Shown here piece after piece: positions 33,006-42,551 of a DNA stretch of 47,232 bases. Position numbers and translations under genes: made by a program. Source of the DNA: Candidatus Stahliibacteriota bacterium (GTDB taxonomy: Bacteria; Hydrothermota; Tepidihabitantia; SM23-42); the NCBI GenBank assembly GCA_030602565.1, contig JAUVZL010000001.1, positions 1 through 47,232 on the forward strand, in the 5' to 3' direction. Within the stretch, counting starts at the first letter, position 1; the number at the start of each line of letters is the position of its first letter. A model generated the notes under the pieces. It saw only the letters and a list, made by a program, of their open reading frames with translations, did not search any database and was not told the origin of the DNA.

Positions 33006-33228
33006 TCTCCGCAATGCGTGAGCAGGCAGGCGAGTTCTCGACTTCGCTCGCCTGTCTCGAACAAGGTGAGAGGAACAGTAACTCCTTACTCTTCGAGTAA
33101 GTCCCACAGAAGGGGGGCGCATCGAGAAGTTCCTTCTTAAAAAGGGAGAGGGTGTATTAATATTGGTTACTTTCCTCTCCCTTAAAAAAATAACCTTGAC
33201 AAATGAAGAAATCTGAGGAGAATTGAGT
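33006..33228. other. Non-coding stretch with stacked hairpins before cheW
   Basis: No gene seen. It contains CAGGCGAG/CTCGCCTG (33027-33054), CTTACTC-TTC-GAGTAAG (33085-33101) and AAGGGAGAGG/CCTCTCCCTT (from about 33139 to 33183). These are probably repeat remnants. A TTGACA at 33196-33201 has only a poor -10 (GAGAAT) 16 bp later, overlapping the cheW ribosome site, so I do not call a promoter. Confidence 0.5.
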
Positions 33229-33774
33229 ATGAGCCGTAAGACCCGTAAACAACGCACCAAGAAGAAAGCTCACAAAGTAAAGGAACGTAAAGACACCGGG
33301 ATGCCGGTTGAAAAAAATAAATCCAAGGAACACAGTTTTGCAGTTTTTGATGTTGGTAAGGAGAAATTCGCGATAAATCTCGACTCGGTAACGGAAATCC
33401 TCCACACCTTCAAAATCGTATCAGTACCACATCTTCCCAGGATGTTTTCTGGAGTAGTGAAATTGCGCGGTGAATCGGTTCCTCTCATTGATCTGCAGAC
33501 TTTACTGAAAGAGGAAAAAATCGAAACCGAAATAAGGCCTTGTCTAATAACTAAAGTTGGTACCAAAACAATGGGTTTTTTGGTTGATTCAGATGTCGCC
33601 ATTATTACCACTGGACAAGGAAAATTGTATCCATTACCAGATAGTTTCGCAAGAGAAGAAGGCGAGTTCTTAGAAGGCATTTTTTGGACAGACAAAACCT
33701 TTGTAGGGATATTGAAACCAAAGGAAATGGTTGAAGTACTCGCTCAATGGAGGCAAGAAAATGAAAAAATTTAG
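33229..33774 (+). CDS. CheW-like adaptor with basic N-terminal tail
   Basis: A CheW fold from about residue 37 ([20 protein letters not shown]) with [18 protein letters not shown]. It couples chemoreceptors to CheA. The first about 35 residues are extremely Lys/Arg-rich ([20 protein letters not shown]) and unlike normal CheW. ATG 33229 is chosen over TTG 33223 because GAGGAG lies 8 nt before it. The 3' end overlaps the receptor gene by 14 nt. Confidence 0.88.
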   Translation: MSRKTRKQRTKKKAHKVKERKDTGMPVEKNKSKEHSFAVFDVGKEKFAINLDSVTEILHTFKIVSVPHLPRMFSGVVKLRGESVPLIDLQTLLKEEKIETEIRPCLITKVGTKTMGFLVDSDVAIITTGQGKLYPLPDSFAREEGEFLEGIFWTDKTFVGILKPKEMVEVLAQWRQENEKI

Positions 33775-35335
33775 TGTGCCGATTTCAATTGCCGGCTTTA
33801 TTCTACAGGTTCTTTTCTTTTTCTTCTTTGTCAAAAGAATCGGCTATTGGCACCAGACCTGGTATGTTTTTTCACTCTTCGCTTTAGCGCTTTTACTGTA
33901 TAATATATTCATCGACAAGAAACCTTCACTAAATAAATATAGTATACTCTATTTTGCCGGTACGGTGATTGCTGGTGTTTTATCAGGGGTAATACTCGGC
34001 TATGAGATGCTTGCGATTACCTGGTTGATTATTGCTGGTGTGATATCTGGTGTCCTTGTTGCGACTGTACATTATCACCTTGTCCATCTTTTCCTGCCGG
34101 GTGGACTGGAAGCGCTTGGTTTTAGTCACTTCATTGAGGTAAGCATGACATTTTTTTCATGCGCTTCATACCCTATGCTGCTGTATATCCCCTTCACAAT
34201 AAATAACGCAGTAATTCTTGCCTTCATCATATTGGGTGTATCCATGCTTGTTGGTATTGCATTGACGGTACCGATTAATAGATCTACGCAGATTATTTCA
34301 GGTGCGATTCAGGATTGGCAGCATATTGAGAAGCTTCCTTTAATCAGGATCACGATAATTAAAGATATGACCGCTATCATCAACGATTTTCTAAGCAAGA
34401 TAAGAGGTTTGCTTGATGGCTTGAAAGATATGGGTAATGAAATAAAAACCACTTCTGAGGATCTTTCCTCGGTTTCAGAACAGATGAATGCTTCGCTCGA
34501 GGAAGTCTCTTCTGCTATTCAACAGATAAGCAGAGGGGCGCAGGAACAATCTTCGTCCATCACATCCATAGCACAGTCGATTGAACAGCTCAGCAATTTA
34601 ACTTCATCAATATCTTCCCAGGTGAAAATGGCATCTGTGTCTTCAAGGAGGACAAACACTTCGGCTAAGCACGGTATGTCGCTGTCGCAAAAAGAAGCGA
34701 AAATATCCAAGGAAATCTTTGAACAGACAAAATTTATTACTGAGAAAATGAATGAATTACGGGATCAGGCGACCGAGATCCAGAAAATACTTGACATCAT
34801 TACCGGGGTAAGTGAGCAGACCGATCTCCTTGCGCTCAACGCTGCGATCGAAGCGGCACGTGTTGGCGAACAGGGAAGAGGGTTTGCAGTCGTCGCAGAT
34901 GAAATTAGAACACTGGCAAATGAAACACAACATTCATCAGCAGTCGTTGAGAATTTGATCGCTGAAATTAACAAATCAATCCAGGAACTAAGTTCCTTAC
35001 TCAATGCAGAGCGTGAAAAGATAAGTGAGTCTAATAGACTTGCCGCTGATACAGAAGCGCAGTTCACCGGTATTGTCAAGGCAGTTGACTTGATTACCGA
35101 TATGATATCAAGGATTAACCAGGCAGCAATTAATCAGGCAGATAATACAAAAGACCTGGTGGGTCAAGTTGAGCAAATCGCACAGGTATCTGCAGAAACT
35201 GCTGCATCGACTGAGCAAGTATCAGCATCTGTGCAGGAACAGACAGCTTCAATGGAAGAATTCACTTCCACGGCAAAGGTTTTGTCTTCTTTTGCGAGCA
35301 AACTGGAGAAACTTCTTACCAGTATAAAAAAATGA
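33761..35335 (+). CDS. Methyl-accepting chemotaxis protein, multi-TM, no periplasmic sensor
   Basis: About 525 residues. The N-terminal about 180 residues form about six transmembrane helices with short loops (start [17 protein letters not shown]); there is no ligand-binding loop or HAMP clearly visible. The remainder is a long coiled-coil signalling domain with the hairpin tip [20 protein letters not shown], where it contacts CheA/CheW. The start is ATG 33761, after GGAGG, inside the cheW 3' end. It is followed in ATGA overlap by a second cheW. Confidence 0.93.
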   Translation: MKKFSVPISIAGFILQVLFFFFFVKRIGYWHQTWYVFSLFALALLLYNIFIDKKPSLNKYSILYFAGTVIAGVLSGVILGYEMLAITWLIIAGVISGVLVATVHYHLVHLFLPGGLEALGFSHFIEVSMTFFSCASYPMLLYIPFTINNAVILAFIILGVSMLVGIALTVPINRSTQIISGAIQDWQHIEKLPLIRITIIKDMTAIINDFLSKIRGLLDGLKDMGNEIKTTSEDLSSVSEQMNASLEEVSSAIQQISRGAQEQSSSITSIAQSIEQLSNLTSSISSQVKMASVSSRRTNTSAKHGMSLSQKEAKISKEIFEQTKFITEKMNELRDQATEIQKILDIITGVSEQTDLLALNAAIEAARVGEQGRGFAVVADEIRTLANETQHSSAVVENLIAEINKSIQELSSLLNAEREKISESNRLAADTEAQFTGIVKAVDLITDMISRINQAAINQADNTKDLVGQVEQIAQVSAETAASTEQVSASVQEQTASMEEFTSTAKVLSSFASKLEKLLTSIKK

Positions 35336-35757
35336 ACTATTTTCTAAGATTTACTATTGGCAACATAAAACTTGCGGTGCCAGTTGACGAAGTTGGTGAA
35401 ATCGCCCGACCCAAAGAAATCACCAGAAAAGGGAAGCTTGCCAAATATTTCATTGGTTTCATTAAATTTCGCAAAGAGACGGTACCAGTTTTTGATTTGC
35501 GCGAGTTTTTCGGAATCAAACCAGTTAAACGGTTTGAAGTCATCATTTCTGATATTAATAATTCAAACATCGGCGTTAAGGTTGATAAGGTTCTTGGGAT
35601 AATAACCTCACAAGAACTTCAGTCATATCCCGATTTTGTGAAACCTAAAAAGTATCTGGAAGGCTTTATCCCACATGATGGTGGTGTAATCCAGGTTCTC
35701 TCACTCGGAAAATTGATTTCCGGGCAGAGACTGAGGGCAATACGTAAATATCTATGA
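35332..35757 (+). CDS. CheW-like adaptor
   Basis: 141 residues that are almost exactly one CheW domain ([52 protein letters not shown]). It overlaps the receptor gene by 4 nt. With the upstream CheW this gives a receptor flanked by two different adaptors; no CheA, CheB, CheR or CheY is in the window. Confidence 0.9.
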   Translation: MNYFLRFTIGNIKLAVPVDEVGEIARPKEITRKGKLAKYFIGFIKFRKETVPVFDLREFFGIKPVKRFEVIISDINNSNIGVKVDKVLGIITSQELQSYPDFVKPKKYLEGFIPHDGGVIQVLSLGKLISGQRLRAIRKYL

Positions 35758-35805
35758 TTGGATAGTCAATACTTACAGATGGCAAAACGGAGGAAAGGAG
35801 CATAT

Positions 35806-37344
35806 ATGAAGAAAGTCACAAGCGTAGTCTTTGCACTCGTCTTGATGGCGTCTGCACAGAACCTAATACAGAACCCGGGTTTTGAAACCTGGTCCGGAGG
35901 AATGCCTGACTATTGGGAAAAGGGTGATTCAATTTTCATTTTTCAGGAAGATGTAATCGTCCACACCGGTTATTTCAGCGCTAAAGATAGTCTCATAACA
36001 CAAGCTCAAGCAACCGCTGATTTGTATCAGGCAAGGTTCGTTGTCCAGGAGAATACGCAATACAATTTTGGTTTTTGGGTTTATGATAATGACCCAGCAG
36101 GAAGGGTACGACACGGTATTGACTGGTACCCATCTGGTTCAAGCTGGTCCACTGACTATTCAGTTGACTCAAACGCCTGGCAGGAGCTTTCCTTTACTGC
36201 TACCTCACCGAGCGGTGCAGATTCGGCGCTGGTAATGATAAGAGCCTACGATGTTGCAGTAAACTGGGATGGAGATGCAATATTCTACATTGATGATGTT
36301 TCCTTTGCAATGCCGGCAACTCAGCCACCGGTAATCATCAGAGTATGGCACATACCGATAAACCCTGGCTCAGGCGAGGTGGTCCATGTTTATGCTAAGG
36401 TTGTCGATGATGGTACTATTGTTGCCGACACACTATTCTATGGAATCAATAATCTTAATAGCCCAGTAAAAATGTCTCACACCAGCGTTAGTAATGACAC
36501 GTTCATGTTCCAGGTACCAGGACAGGCTGCAGGAGACACTGTTTTCTACTATCTGGAATTTATCGATAATGATGGCCTTGCTACTGTGTCAGATACCCAC
36601 GCCTTTTATGTCGGTGAAACTGGAATATCCATAAACGAAATCCTCTATGATACACCAGGCATTGACTCTGCCTGTTTTGTTGAGCTTTATGGTCCCGGGG
36701 GTGCCAGTCTTAACGGCTTCGTACTTGTTGGTGTAAACGGACTCAACGGAAGTGACTATGTGTCTATTGATTTAACTGGTAATTCCATACCAAACGATGG
36801 GTTTTTCGTTATCGCCCAGGATTCAGGAGTAGTTAATTATGATTTTGTCACCAGCAATGCTAACTTGCAGAACGGACCTGATAATGTTGAATTAAGGTTG
36901 AATAACGTTGCGGTCGATGCGTTGGGCTATGGTACACTCAACGGTTGGTTCTTTACCGGTGAATGGCGACCAGCTCCAGATGTGGGATGCAATCATTCTC
37001 TTGGTCGATACCCAGACGGATATGACACTGATGACAACTCTATTGATTTTCATGATTACACAGCGGTCACCCCTGGCGAACCCAACCCCCCATTCAGTGT
37101 GCATGAAAACAAAGGAGCGCAGATCAATCTGCCGGCCATCACGAATCCAGTTCGTACCGGTGTTCTCTTTGCTTCGTTGGTCAAGAGAATTGATGCTTAT
37201 CCTATTATTGTTTACAATCCCTTAGGACAAGTCGTCGTTGAAGTAGCAAATCCCAGAACAACAATGAATTTGCCGTGCGGTGTTTATTTTCTAAAACTAA
37301 AAAATGTCGGACCGGGTTGTCGAAAAGTAGTTATTGTCAAATGA
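35806..37344 (+). CDS. Secreted protein with CBM-like and lamin-tail domains and sorting-like C-terminus
   Basis: The start at ATG 35806 follows GGAGGAAAGGAG. Signal peptide MKKVTSVVFALVLMASAQ, then a carbohydrate-binding-module-like beta-sandwich (about 20-170, NLIQNPGFETWSGGMPDYWE), an Ig-like part (about 180-280), a lamin-tail domain (about 285-420; ISINEILYDTPGID, FVELYGPGGASLNGFVLVG), and a C-terminal module with VYNPLGQVVVEV and CGVYFLKL, related to the sorting domain of the first gene. Probably secreted and surface-retained. Possibly in the cheW-mcp-cheW transcript (48-bp gap). Confidence 0.8.
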   Translation: MKKVTSVVFALVLMASAQNLIQNPGFETWSGGMPDYWEKGDSIFIFQEDVIVHTGYFSAKDSLITQAQATADLYQARFVVQENTQYNFGFWVYDNDPAGRVRHGIDWYPSGSSWSTDYSVDSNAWQELSFTATSPSGADSALVMIRAYDVAVNWDGDAIFYIDDVSFAMPATQPPVIIRVWHIPINPGSGEVVHVYAKVVDDGTIVADTLFYGINNLNSPVKMSHTSVSNDTFMFQVPGQAAGDTVFYYLEFIDNDGLATVSDTHAFYVGETGISINEILYDTPGIDSACFVELYGPGGASLNGFVLVGVNGLNGSDYVSIDLTGNSIPNDGFFVIAQDSGVVNYDFVTSNANLQNGPDNVELRLNNVAVDALGYGTLNGWFFTGEWRPAPDVGCNHSLGRYPDGYDTDDNSIDFHDYTAVTPGEPNPPFSVHENKGAQINLPAITNPVRTGVLFASLVKRIDAYPIIVYNPLGQVVVEVANPRTTMNLPCGVYFLKLKNVGPGCRKVVIVK

Positions 37345-37362
37345 ATCACGCGGTAGCGGGGT

Positions 37363-39573
37363 TTATTTAACTTCATATTCAGGCATTTTGTACAGAATGC
37401 CAGTAAGGACACTTGCTTTGTTAAAAAGCGAAATACCTCTACTCCCTGGGTAGACGACGATTTCAACATCCTCTATTATGCCTGATGCTTTTTTTGCGGC
37501 GTTAAGAGCATCGAGGAAATCGCCAGTTTCATCAACCAAACCGACTTCGCTAGCATGCGTGCCTGAGTAGATTCTACCCTGACCCAAGGAATCTACTTTG
37601 CGTTGAGTAAGTTTCCTTCCTTGAGCAACACGTTTTGTAAATTTATCGTAATACCATTTGACTTCTTTATCATATAGCGCCATTTCTTCTTCAGTATTAT
37701 GTCGCAACCCCCAGAAAGCATCACTGTGTTCACCTTTCTTAACATAATCCCACGTAATACCCAGCTTCTCATATAAGCCTTTGGTAATAAGGTTTACACC
37801 AAAAACACCAATCGATCCAGTTATCGTATTGTTATTTGCGTAAATTTTGTCGGCAAGGCATGCTATATAATAACCCCCTGAACCAGCAACATCACCCATT
37901 GACACAATTACTGGCTTGGTATCTGCACATTGCTTTACTGCATAAGCAATTTTTTCAGAAGCAAATGCATCACCGCCACCAGAATTAATTCTTAAAATCA
38001 CAGCTTTAATCTGGTCATCTTCAGCTATCCTATTGAATATCTCGGCATATTTTTCACCACCAATTAAACTCGATTGGAAAAAATCCGGTTTTCCCTGCCC
38101 AGGTACAATTGAACCTTCGGCAATTACTAATGCTATCTTCGGCTTGTCAGAATGCCATGTTTCATCAACGGTTTTTTCGCCAATGATGTCACTAAAATCA
38201 ATAACCGCCATTTTGCCGTATTGCCCATGCAAGTAATCGTCAAGCTCAAATTCATATAATACTGTATCAACTAAACCATGATTGAGTGCTTCCTCACTGT
38301 TAAAATAACCAGCGCGGTTAATCAACTCTTCTATTTCATCTACTGGTTTACCCCGCGCCTTAGATATTTTCTCTATTACCGGGTAATAGAGGTCATCAAG
38401 GAGCTTGGTTATCTGTTCGCGATCCGCCTCTGACATACTCGTCCTTTCGAGTGTTTCAATGGCGGACTTGTATTTGCCAACATGGCTTACATCAATTTCA
38501 AGACCTAATTTTTCCAGGGTACCTTTGATATAGGGTTTCCTCATTGCTAACCCCGGTATTTTTATGCTACCTAAAGGCGACAATAATATCTCATCACCGA
38601 CACAAGCCAAGCCATAAGTTAAAGTACTGTGATAGTTATCTGCAAAGAACACTATTTTTTTAGCTGAGTTCTTTAATCTGGTTAGAGTATTGCTCAATTC
38701 TTCAATCTGAGCAGCACCAAGCTTGCTATTCTTTACCTTTACGACCACAACATGGATATCATCTCGATCTTTCAAAGATTCCAGATTATTGAGTAATTTT
38801 GTATAGCCTTGTTCCGCTTTTAACGGAATACCAAAAAAAGATTTCCTTCTGATTTCTGGGTAATCACCACTCAGGGTGAGGACTGTAATCTTGTTTTTTT
38901 TTGGTATAAGTGTCTCGTATGTTTGTGCTGACAACAGAAGTCCACCACTGAATTTCTTGTCTTGTTCGCAATATGACCCAGCGATTTTGATTTTTCCAAA
39001 GGAAAGCTCAAGACCAGTATTCCATTTGAAATCTTCGTCCGCGCGAAAATATAATTTCATGCCCTTGACCGGCATAAACATGGCACCCCAATAATAAGTA
39101 AATATGCTGTCGATCCCCTCGTATTCAAGATCACAACTTAGTGTAAGATATTCCTTAAAAGGTCTAATACTTATACCGCCGAACATGTGGTATTTTTTAC
39201 CGATTGTTGTCTTATAACCTAGGGCAAGTTTTTTAGTTACTCGAGTTTCCACACCAAAGATGTGCTTTGAAATATCGCCGAATTGGTAGGCGTATCCAAA
39301 AGAAAAAGCACCCGGTAATTTATATCCAGAACCTATTTCATAATGGGTAGAATCATCGGTGATCTTTTTCATTCCCAGTCCCAGGTTTGCTAATGAGATA
39401 CCGGCTACAATGATGTTTGGGTTCGGTTGATAAGTACCAAAAATCTCAGCACCTTTATTTATGCCTAATCCAGCCGGATTCGAGAAAACACTGAGCGAAC
39501 GCATTGGCAGTGTGCTAAAATTCGCTTCATAAAAAGGGCTAGTTGTTATCATCAAAATGAGCATGAGTGTCAT
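37363..39573 (-). CDS. sppA: SppA (67K-type S49 peptidase) with N-terminal outer-membrane-barrel-like extension
   Basis: 736 residues, clearly longer than usual 67K SppA (about 580-620). The last about 500 carry both S49 halves: the general-base Lys in VGKYKSAIETL (about 371) and the nucleophile Ser in GDVAGSGGYYIA (about 564) with NTITGSIGVFG. The first about 230 residues have a weak leader, then FSNPAGLGINKGAEIFG and repeated glycine/aromatic strands (FSFGYAYQF, KLALGYKTTIGKKYHMFGG), as in FadL/PorV-type barrels. It degrades signal peptides or membrane proteins, here perhaps tethered to the outer membrane. AGGAGG precedes the ATG. Confidence 0.88.
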   Translation of the reverse strand: MTLMLILMITTSPFYEANFSTLPMRSLSVFSNPAGLGINKGAEIFGTYQPNPNIIVAGISLANLGLGMKKITDDSTHYEIGSGYKLPGAFSFGYAYQFGDISKHIFGVETRVTKKLALGYKTTIGKKYHMFGGISIRPFKEYLTLSCDLEYEGIDSIFTYYWGAMFMPVKGMKLYFRADEDFKWNTGLELSFGKIKIAGSYCEQDKKFSGGLLLSAQTYETLIPKKNKITVLTLSGDYPEIRRKSFFGIPLKAEQGYTKLLNNLESLKDRDDIHVVVVKVKNSKLGAAQIEELSNTLTRLKNSAKKIVFFADNYHSTLTYGLACVGDEILLSPLGSIKIPGLAMRKPYIKGTLEKLGLEIDVSHVGKYKSAIETLERTSMSEADREQITKLLDDLYYPVIEKISKARGKPVDEIEELINRAGYFNSEEALNHGLVDTVLYEFELDDYLHGQYGKMAVIDFSDIIGEKTVDETWHSDKPKIALVIAEGSIVPGQGKPDFFQSSLIGGEKYAEIFNRIAEDDQIKAVILRINSGGGDAFASEKIAYAVKQCADTKPVIVSMGDVAGSGGYYIACLADKIYANNNTITGSIGVFGVNLITKGLYEKLGITWDYVKKGEHSDAFWGLRHNTEEEMALYDKEVKWYYDKFTKRVAQGRKLTQRKVDSLGQGRIYSGTHASEVGLVDETGDFLDALNAAKKASGIIEDVEIVVYPGSRGISLFNKASVLTGILYKMPEYEVK

Positions 39574-39590
39574 AATTCCTCCTTTTGGTT

Positions 39591-39618
39591 ATTATATATA
39601 AGCGTTAGCAGAAATCAA
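39591..39618 (-). promoter_or_regulatory. Promoter of the barrel-SppA gene
   Basis: Minus strand: -35 TTGATT (39613-39618), 16-bp spacer, -10 TATAAT (39591-39596). It is followed by a Shine-Dalgarno-led ATG at 39573. Confidence 0.72.
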
Positions 39619-39635
39619 GACGTTGTAGATAAATA

Positions 39636-40478
39636 TTAATTTAAAGCATTCATGGCTTGTTTCCAAGCTTCTTTCGGAACATACCGGTACGGTGCTTTTA
39701 TGAATTCCGCGGCCGTGAATATTAGGGGTTTAGACGCTTTGTATTGATTCATCGGGTTGATAAGAATACCCTGAGTTTGTTCAACTATTTGAGGGGCACG
39801 GCATTGATAAGGGAACCTTAAAATGACGCCTGGTAAATAATCATTGGCAAAGATATTATCCCAGATCAACAAAGGTCTTTTCATTAATTCGGTTATCTTT
39901 TTTAGATGACTTAAATCAATCCTTTTAGAGACGACTTTTGGGCCGGTCCAAAATATCATTATGGATTTGTCTAGCTCTTTTGTAATCGTCTCTATATACC
40001 TGGTTTTCCTGAAACCCCGATATTGAGTGGGACAAAAAAACAACGTGGGTCTTGGGATTTTCTTCCTAAGAAAATATAAAAGCTCATTAGCAGTGGCGGC
40101 CTGCTTTTCTGCAGTTTTCTTATCCACTCTTACAGTAATATCATCATAAAAGAGACTGAACTGGGATATACCGATTTCAACCATTGAGTGTATCTTGTTT
40201 ATGATTCTTTTTGCGTCTGGCTTTGACATAGGGGAGAGGGCGTAATTGAAGTGCACGTTTCGAGCAGAACTAAGCGCATTCAGTTTTTTGAATTCCTTCA
40301 TTTTTTTTGCCGGATAAAGACAAAGCCACTTTTTTCGATGGTAGATATCCTTTTTTGGCCCATATACATATGTATTAAGACCAAGTGCCGAAAGAAATTC
40401 TATCAGATCAAGGCGCTCGCGGAAAGTATAGGGTTTACGATAAAAACCTTCAACAACGCCAAAGAACTTACTTCCCAT
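39636..40478 (-). CDS. GH84-type beta-N-acetylglucosaminidase domain protein (no signal peptide)
   Basis: About 280 residues consisting only of the NAGidase/GH84 catalytic barrel: FFGVVEGFYRKPYTFRER, LGLNTYVYGPKKDIYHRKKW, the catalytic Asp pair in SLFYDDI (about 112-113), FFCPTQYRG, FWTGPKVVS and LLIWDNIFANDY. The family hydrolyses terminal beta-GlcNAc (O-GlcNAcase, hyaluronidase-like enzymes) through substrate assistance. ATG 40478 directly precedes the domain, overlapping the lipoprotein gene by 11 nt; the longer frame adds nothing family-like. No export signal is seen, so it is probably cytoplasmic, unusual for bacterial GH84. Confidence 0.85.
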   Translation of the reverse strand: MGSKFFGVVEGFYRKPYTFRERLDLIEFLSALGLNTYVYGPKKDIYHRKKWLCLYPAKKMKEFKKLNALSSARNVHFNYALSPMSKPDAKRIINKIHSMVEIGISQFSLFYDDITVRVDKKTAEKQAATANELLYFLRKKIPRPTLFFCPTQYRGFRKTRYIETITKELDKSIMIFWTGPKVVSKRIDLSHLKKITELMKRPLLIWDNIFANDYLPGVILRFPYQCRAPQIVEQTQGILINPMNQYKASKPLIFTAAEFIKAPYRYVPKEAWKQAMNALN

Positions 40479-40746
40479 CTTTGAGTTCTTGCAGGAGTTC
40501 AAGCCATACTTCAGGTTCATCAGTCAACTCAGCCAATGTTTTGTTGAGGTCTAAACCATATCTCTTGCTCAGAGCTCTAACCGAATCCTCAATCCATGGT
40601 TCTTGACCGATCCTATCTCTTAACGCTTTTTCTGCCTTTATGTATTCAACGAGGCCAGTATGTGTTTTTTTTCTGGTGCAACCGCAGAGCAAAAGGGATA
40701 GGATTATCAAATAGGTGATGAATGAATATCGTCGCGTCAGCGCCAC
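40468..40746 (-). CDS. Small lipoprotein
   Basis: 92 residues with a basic start, hydrophobic stretch and lipobox LLCGC (Cys about 23), then a short helical charged domain (EYIKAEKALRDRIGQEPWIE). GTG start at 40746, overlapping the sppA stop by 10 nt. Lies between the 36K-type sppA and the GH84 gene in one transcript. Function unknown. Confidence 0.75.
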   Translation of the reverse strand: MALTRRYSFITYLIILSLLLCGCTRKKTHTGLVEYIKAEKALRDRIGQEPWIEDSVRALSKRYGLDLNKTLAELTDEPEVWLELLQELKDGK

Positions 40747-41564
40747 AAGAAACTCAGTTTGGGCATGAGCAAGCGCTCCACTGGTTCAGTGAAGAAATCG
40801 ATGAAACTCATGTGCTTTGGAGGGTAAACGAGCAAAGGTTTTTTAATACCCACCAGGTCACCAGTGATTTCTACTGCATCCTCAAAAGAGCCCAGTGTAT
40901 CTACTAAGCCGGCTTCTTTAGCCTGGCAGCCGGTAAGGATTCTACCATCAGCAAATTTGAGAACACTATCTTTAGAAAGGTCGCGCGCCTGTGCAGTCGC
41001 CTCGACAAATTGCTCGTAAACATCCATCACGACATCACGTAATAGTCCCTTTTCTTTCTTGCTCATCTTTCTAAATGGTGAGCCGATGTCTTTATGCTCC
41101 CTTGACTTTATAACCTCAAACTCAATGCCGATTTTATCCAGTAAATCTTTAAATACTGGAAATTCCATGATTACGCCGATTGATCCAGTTATTGTCCCGG
41201 GGTTAGCGACGATTATGTCAGCGGGTAGGGAAACGTAATAACCACCTGAAGCAGCTACTGCACCCATTGATACAACAACCTTTTTCTTAGCCTTTACCTT
41301 TTTTACTTGCTCGTAAATCTCTTGAGATGCCGCGACCCCACCGCCTGGTGAATCAACGCGAATGAGAACTGCTTTGATCGAAGGATCTTCGCCAAATTTT
41401 TTGAGATCTCTAACGACGTGCTTGGAAGATGTTATTACATTTTCTATTTCAACAACACCGATATTACCACCATAGCTCATAGATTTCATGCCGAAGCCAA
41501 TGGCTAAACCAATTATTATGGCGGCTGCAACGATTACTATGATGACAATGTGAATTGTTTTCAT
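40737..41564 (-). CDS. sppA: SppA (36K-type) signal peptide peptidase
   Basis: 275 residues: N-terminal membrane anchor (IVIIVIVAAAIIIGLAIGF) and one S49 domain with the nucleophile Ser in AVAASGGYYVS (about 106), TGSIGVIME, and the general-base Lys in SREHKDIGSPF (about 158). It cleaves residual signal peptides in the membrane. A second SppA, barrel-fused, is encoded 1.2 kb downstream. Shine-Dalgarno GGAGG before ATG 41564. Confidence 0.93.
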   Translation of the reverse strand: MKTIHIVIIVIVAAAIIIGLAIGFGMKSMSYGGNIGVVEIENVITSSKHVVRDLKKFGEDPSIKAVLIRVDSPGGGVAASQEIYEQVKKVKAKKKVVVSMGAVAASGGYYVSLPADIIVANPGTITGSIGVIMEFPVFKDLLDKIGIEFEVIKSREHKDIGSPFRKMSKKEKGLLRDVVMDVYEQFVEATAQARDLSKDSVLKFADGRILTGCQAKEAGLVDTLGSFEDAVEITGDLVGIKKPLLVYPPKHMSFIDFFTEPVERLLMPKLSFLWR

Positions 41565-41580
41565 GATACCTCCATCGTAG

Positions 41581-41608
41581 ATTCTAACCCAATAACCTTA
41601 AGTGTCAA
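41581..41608 (-). promoter_or_regulatory. Promoter of the sppA-lipoprotein-GH84 operon
   Basis: Minus strand: -35 TTGACA (41603-41608), 16-bp spacer, -10 TAGAAT (41581-41586). Confidence 0.77.
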
Positions 41609-41643
41609 TAACCTAAGTAATTGTTCAAAACTTGGTGGACTAA

Positions 41644-41717
41644 TGTAGTCGCACGATTCATCGTGCAAAATGTCTTGAAATTTAAAACAAATATGCGCCA
41701 TAAATGTCGCAACTACA
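41644..41717. repeat. Cruciform-type repeat, family C, copy 2
   Basis: Ends TGTAGTCGC and GCAACTACA, with an inner perfect hairpin GCACGAT-TC-ATCGTGC (41651-41666) next to the left end. It shares plan and sequence with 11374-11416. No target duplication could be fixed. A fragment (GGGCGACTACA) is at about 13447-13458. Confidence 0.6.
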
Positions 41718-41795
41718 AGTTTCCACCGAAAATTGAACAGTTACTAACCTGATATGTATGAAATAAACGGTGTCTGTACATCGATATTCTATTGT

Positions 41796-42551
41796 TTATT
41801 CTCTAAGGACGGTCTCAAGTGAACGTCTAAGAATAGCTATGTCAACTTTTGTTACGAGTTTGCTCTTGTATGCAAATGATATCTTGCCGGTTTCTTCAGA
41901 TACAACAAGACAGATTGCGTCGCTCTGTTCAGATATACCTAAGGCGGCGCGGTGTCTCAATCCGTATCGACCGCTGAGACTTGGGTTTTCGCTAAGGGGC
42001 AACACGCAACCCGCGGCAACCAATGTATCACCCTGGATGACGCAAGCTCCATCATGGAGTGGCGTATCCGGGAAAAAGATCGTTCTCAATAATGAAGAAT
42101 TAACCTGCGCATCTATTTTAACACCGGTATCGATAATATCCTTTAAGCCGATGCTTTTTTCTATCAAGATGAGGGCGCCAATTTTATCTTCAGACATTTT
42201 CTTTATGGCATCAACAATTTCATCGACCGTTGACGACTCTTCAACCTTCAGGAAGAACTTGATAGAACGCTGTTTTCCGATACGTGCTAAGGCATTCCTG
42301 ATTTCTGGTTGGAAGACGATTACGAACGCAACAACCCAAACCGCCAGTATCGACCGCATTATCCAGGAGAATGCCATCAGATCGAGCCAGCGTGCGATGA
42401 ATGAAATGATAAAGAACAACGCAAGGCCCACCAGTATAGGCGTTGCCTTGGTACCTTTGACAAATTTAAAGAATTCATACAGCAGCAAGGCGACAAGGAC
42501 AATATCGACGATGTCAAAAGCGCGGACTGTGAGAAATCCGAAAAGCTTCAT
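41796..42551 (-). CDS. cdaA: Diadenylate cyclase CdaA
   Basis: 251 residues: three transmembrane helices (about 10-95) and a DAC domain (about 105-240) with the catalytic LHDGACVIQ (DGA about 165) and YGLRHRAALGIS (RHR about 200). It makes cyclic di-AMP from two ATP at the membrane. The ATG overlaps the folP stop by 4 nt, the usual folP-cdaA arrangement in several phyla. No glmM or CdaR gene follows. Confidence 0.95.
   Translation of the reverse strand: MKLFGFLTVRAFDIVDIVLVALLLYEFFKFVKGTKATPILVGLALFFIISFIARWLDLMAFSWIMRSILAVWVVAFVIVFQPEIRNALARIGKQRSIKFFLKVEESSTVDEIVDAIKKMSEDKIGALILIEKSIGLKDIIDTGVKIDAQVNSSLLRTIFFPDTPLHDGACVIQGDTLVAAGCVLPLSENPSLSGRYGLRHRAALGISEQSDAICLVVSEETGKISFAYKSKLVTKVDIAILRRSLETVLRE

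Noticed and set aside
33139-33183. Rho-independent terminator from the AAGGGAGAGG/CCTCTCCCTT pair
   Set aside because: The loop is long (about 25 nt) and no gene ends into it on either strand.
33196-33223. Promoter for cheW (TTGACA, 16 bp, GAGAAT)
   Set aside because: The -10 lacks the first T and coincides with the Shine-Dalgarno sequence; too weak to call without mapping.
41644-41717. Target duplication around family C copy 2
   Set aside because: Flanking 4-mers on the two sides do not match, so transposition by the family A/B mechanism is not supported.
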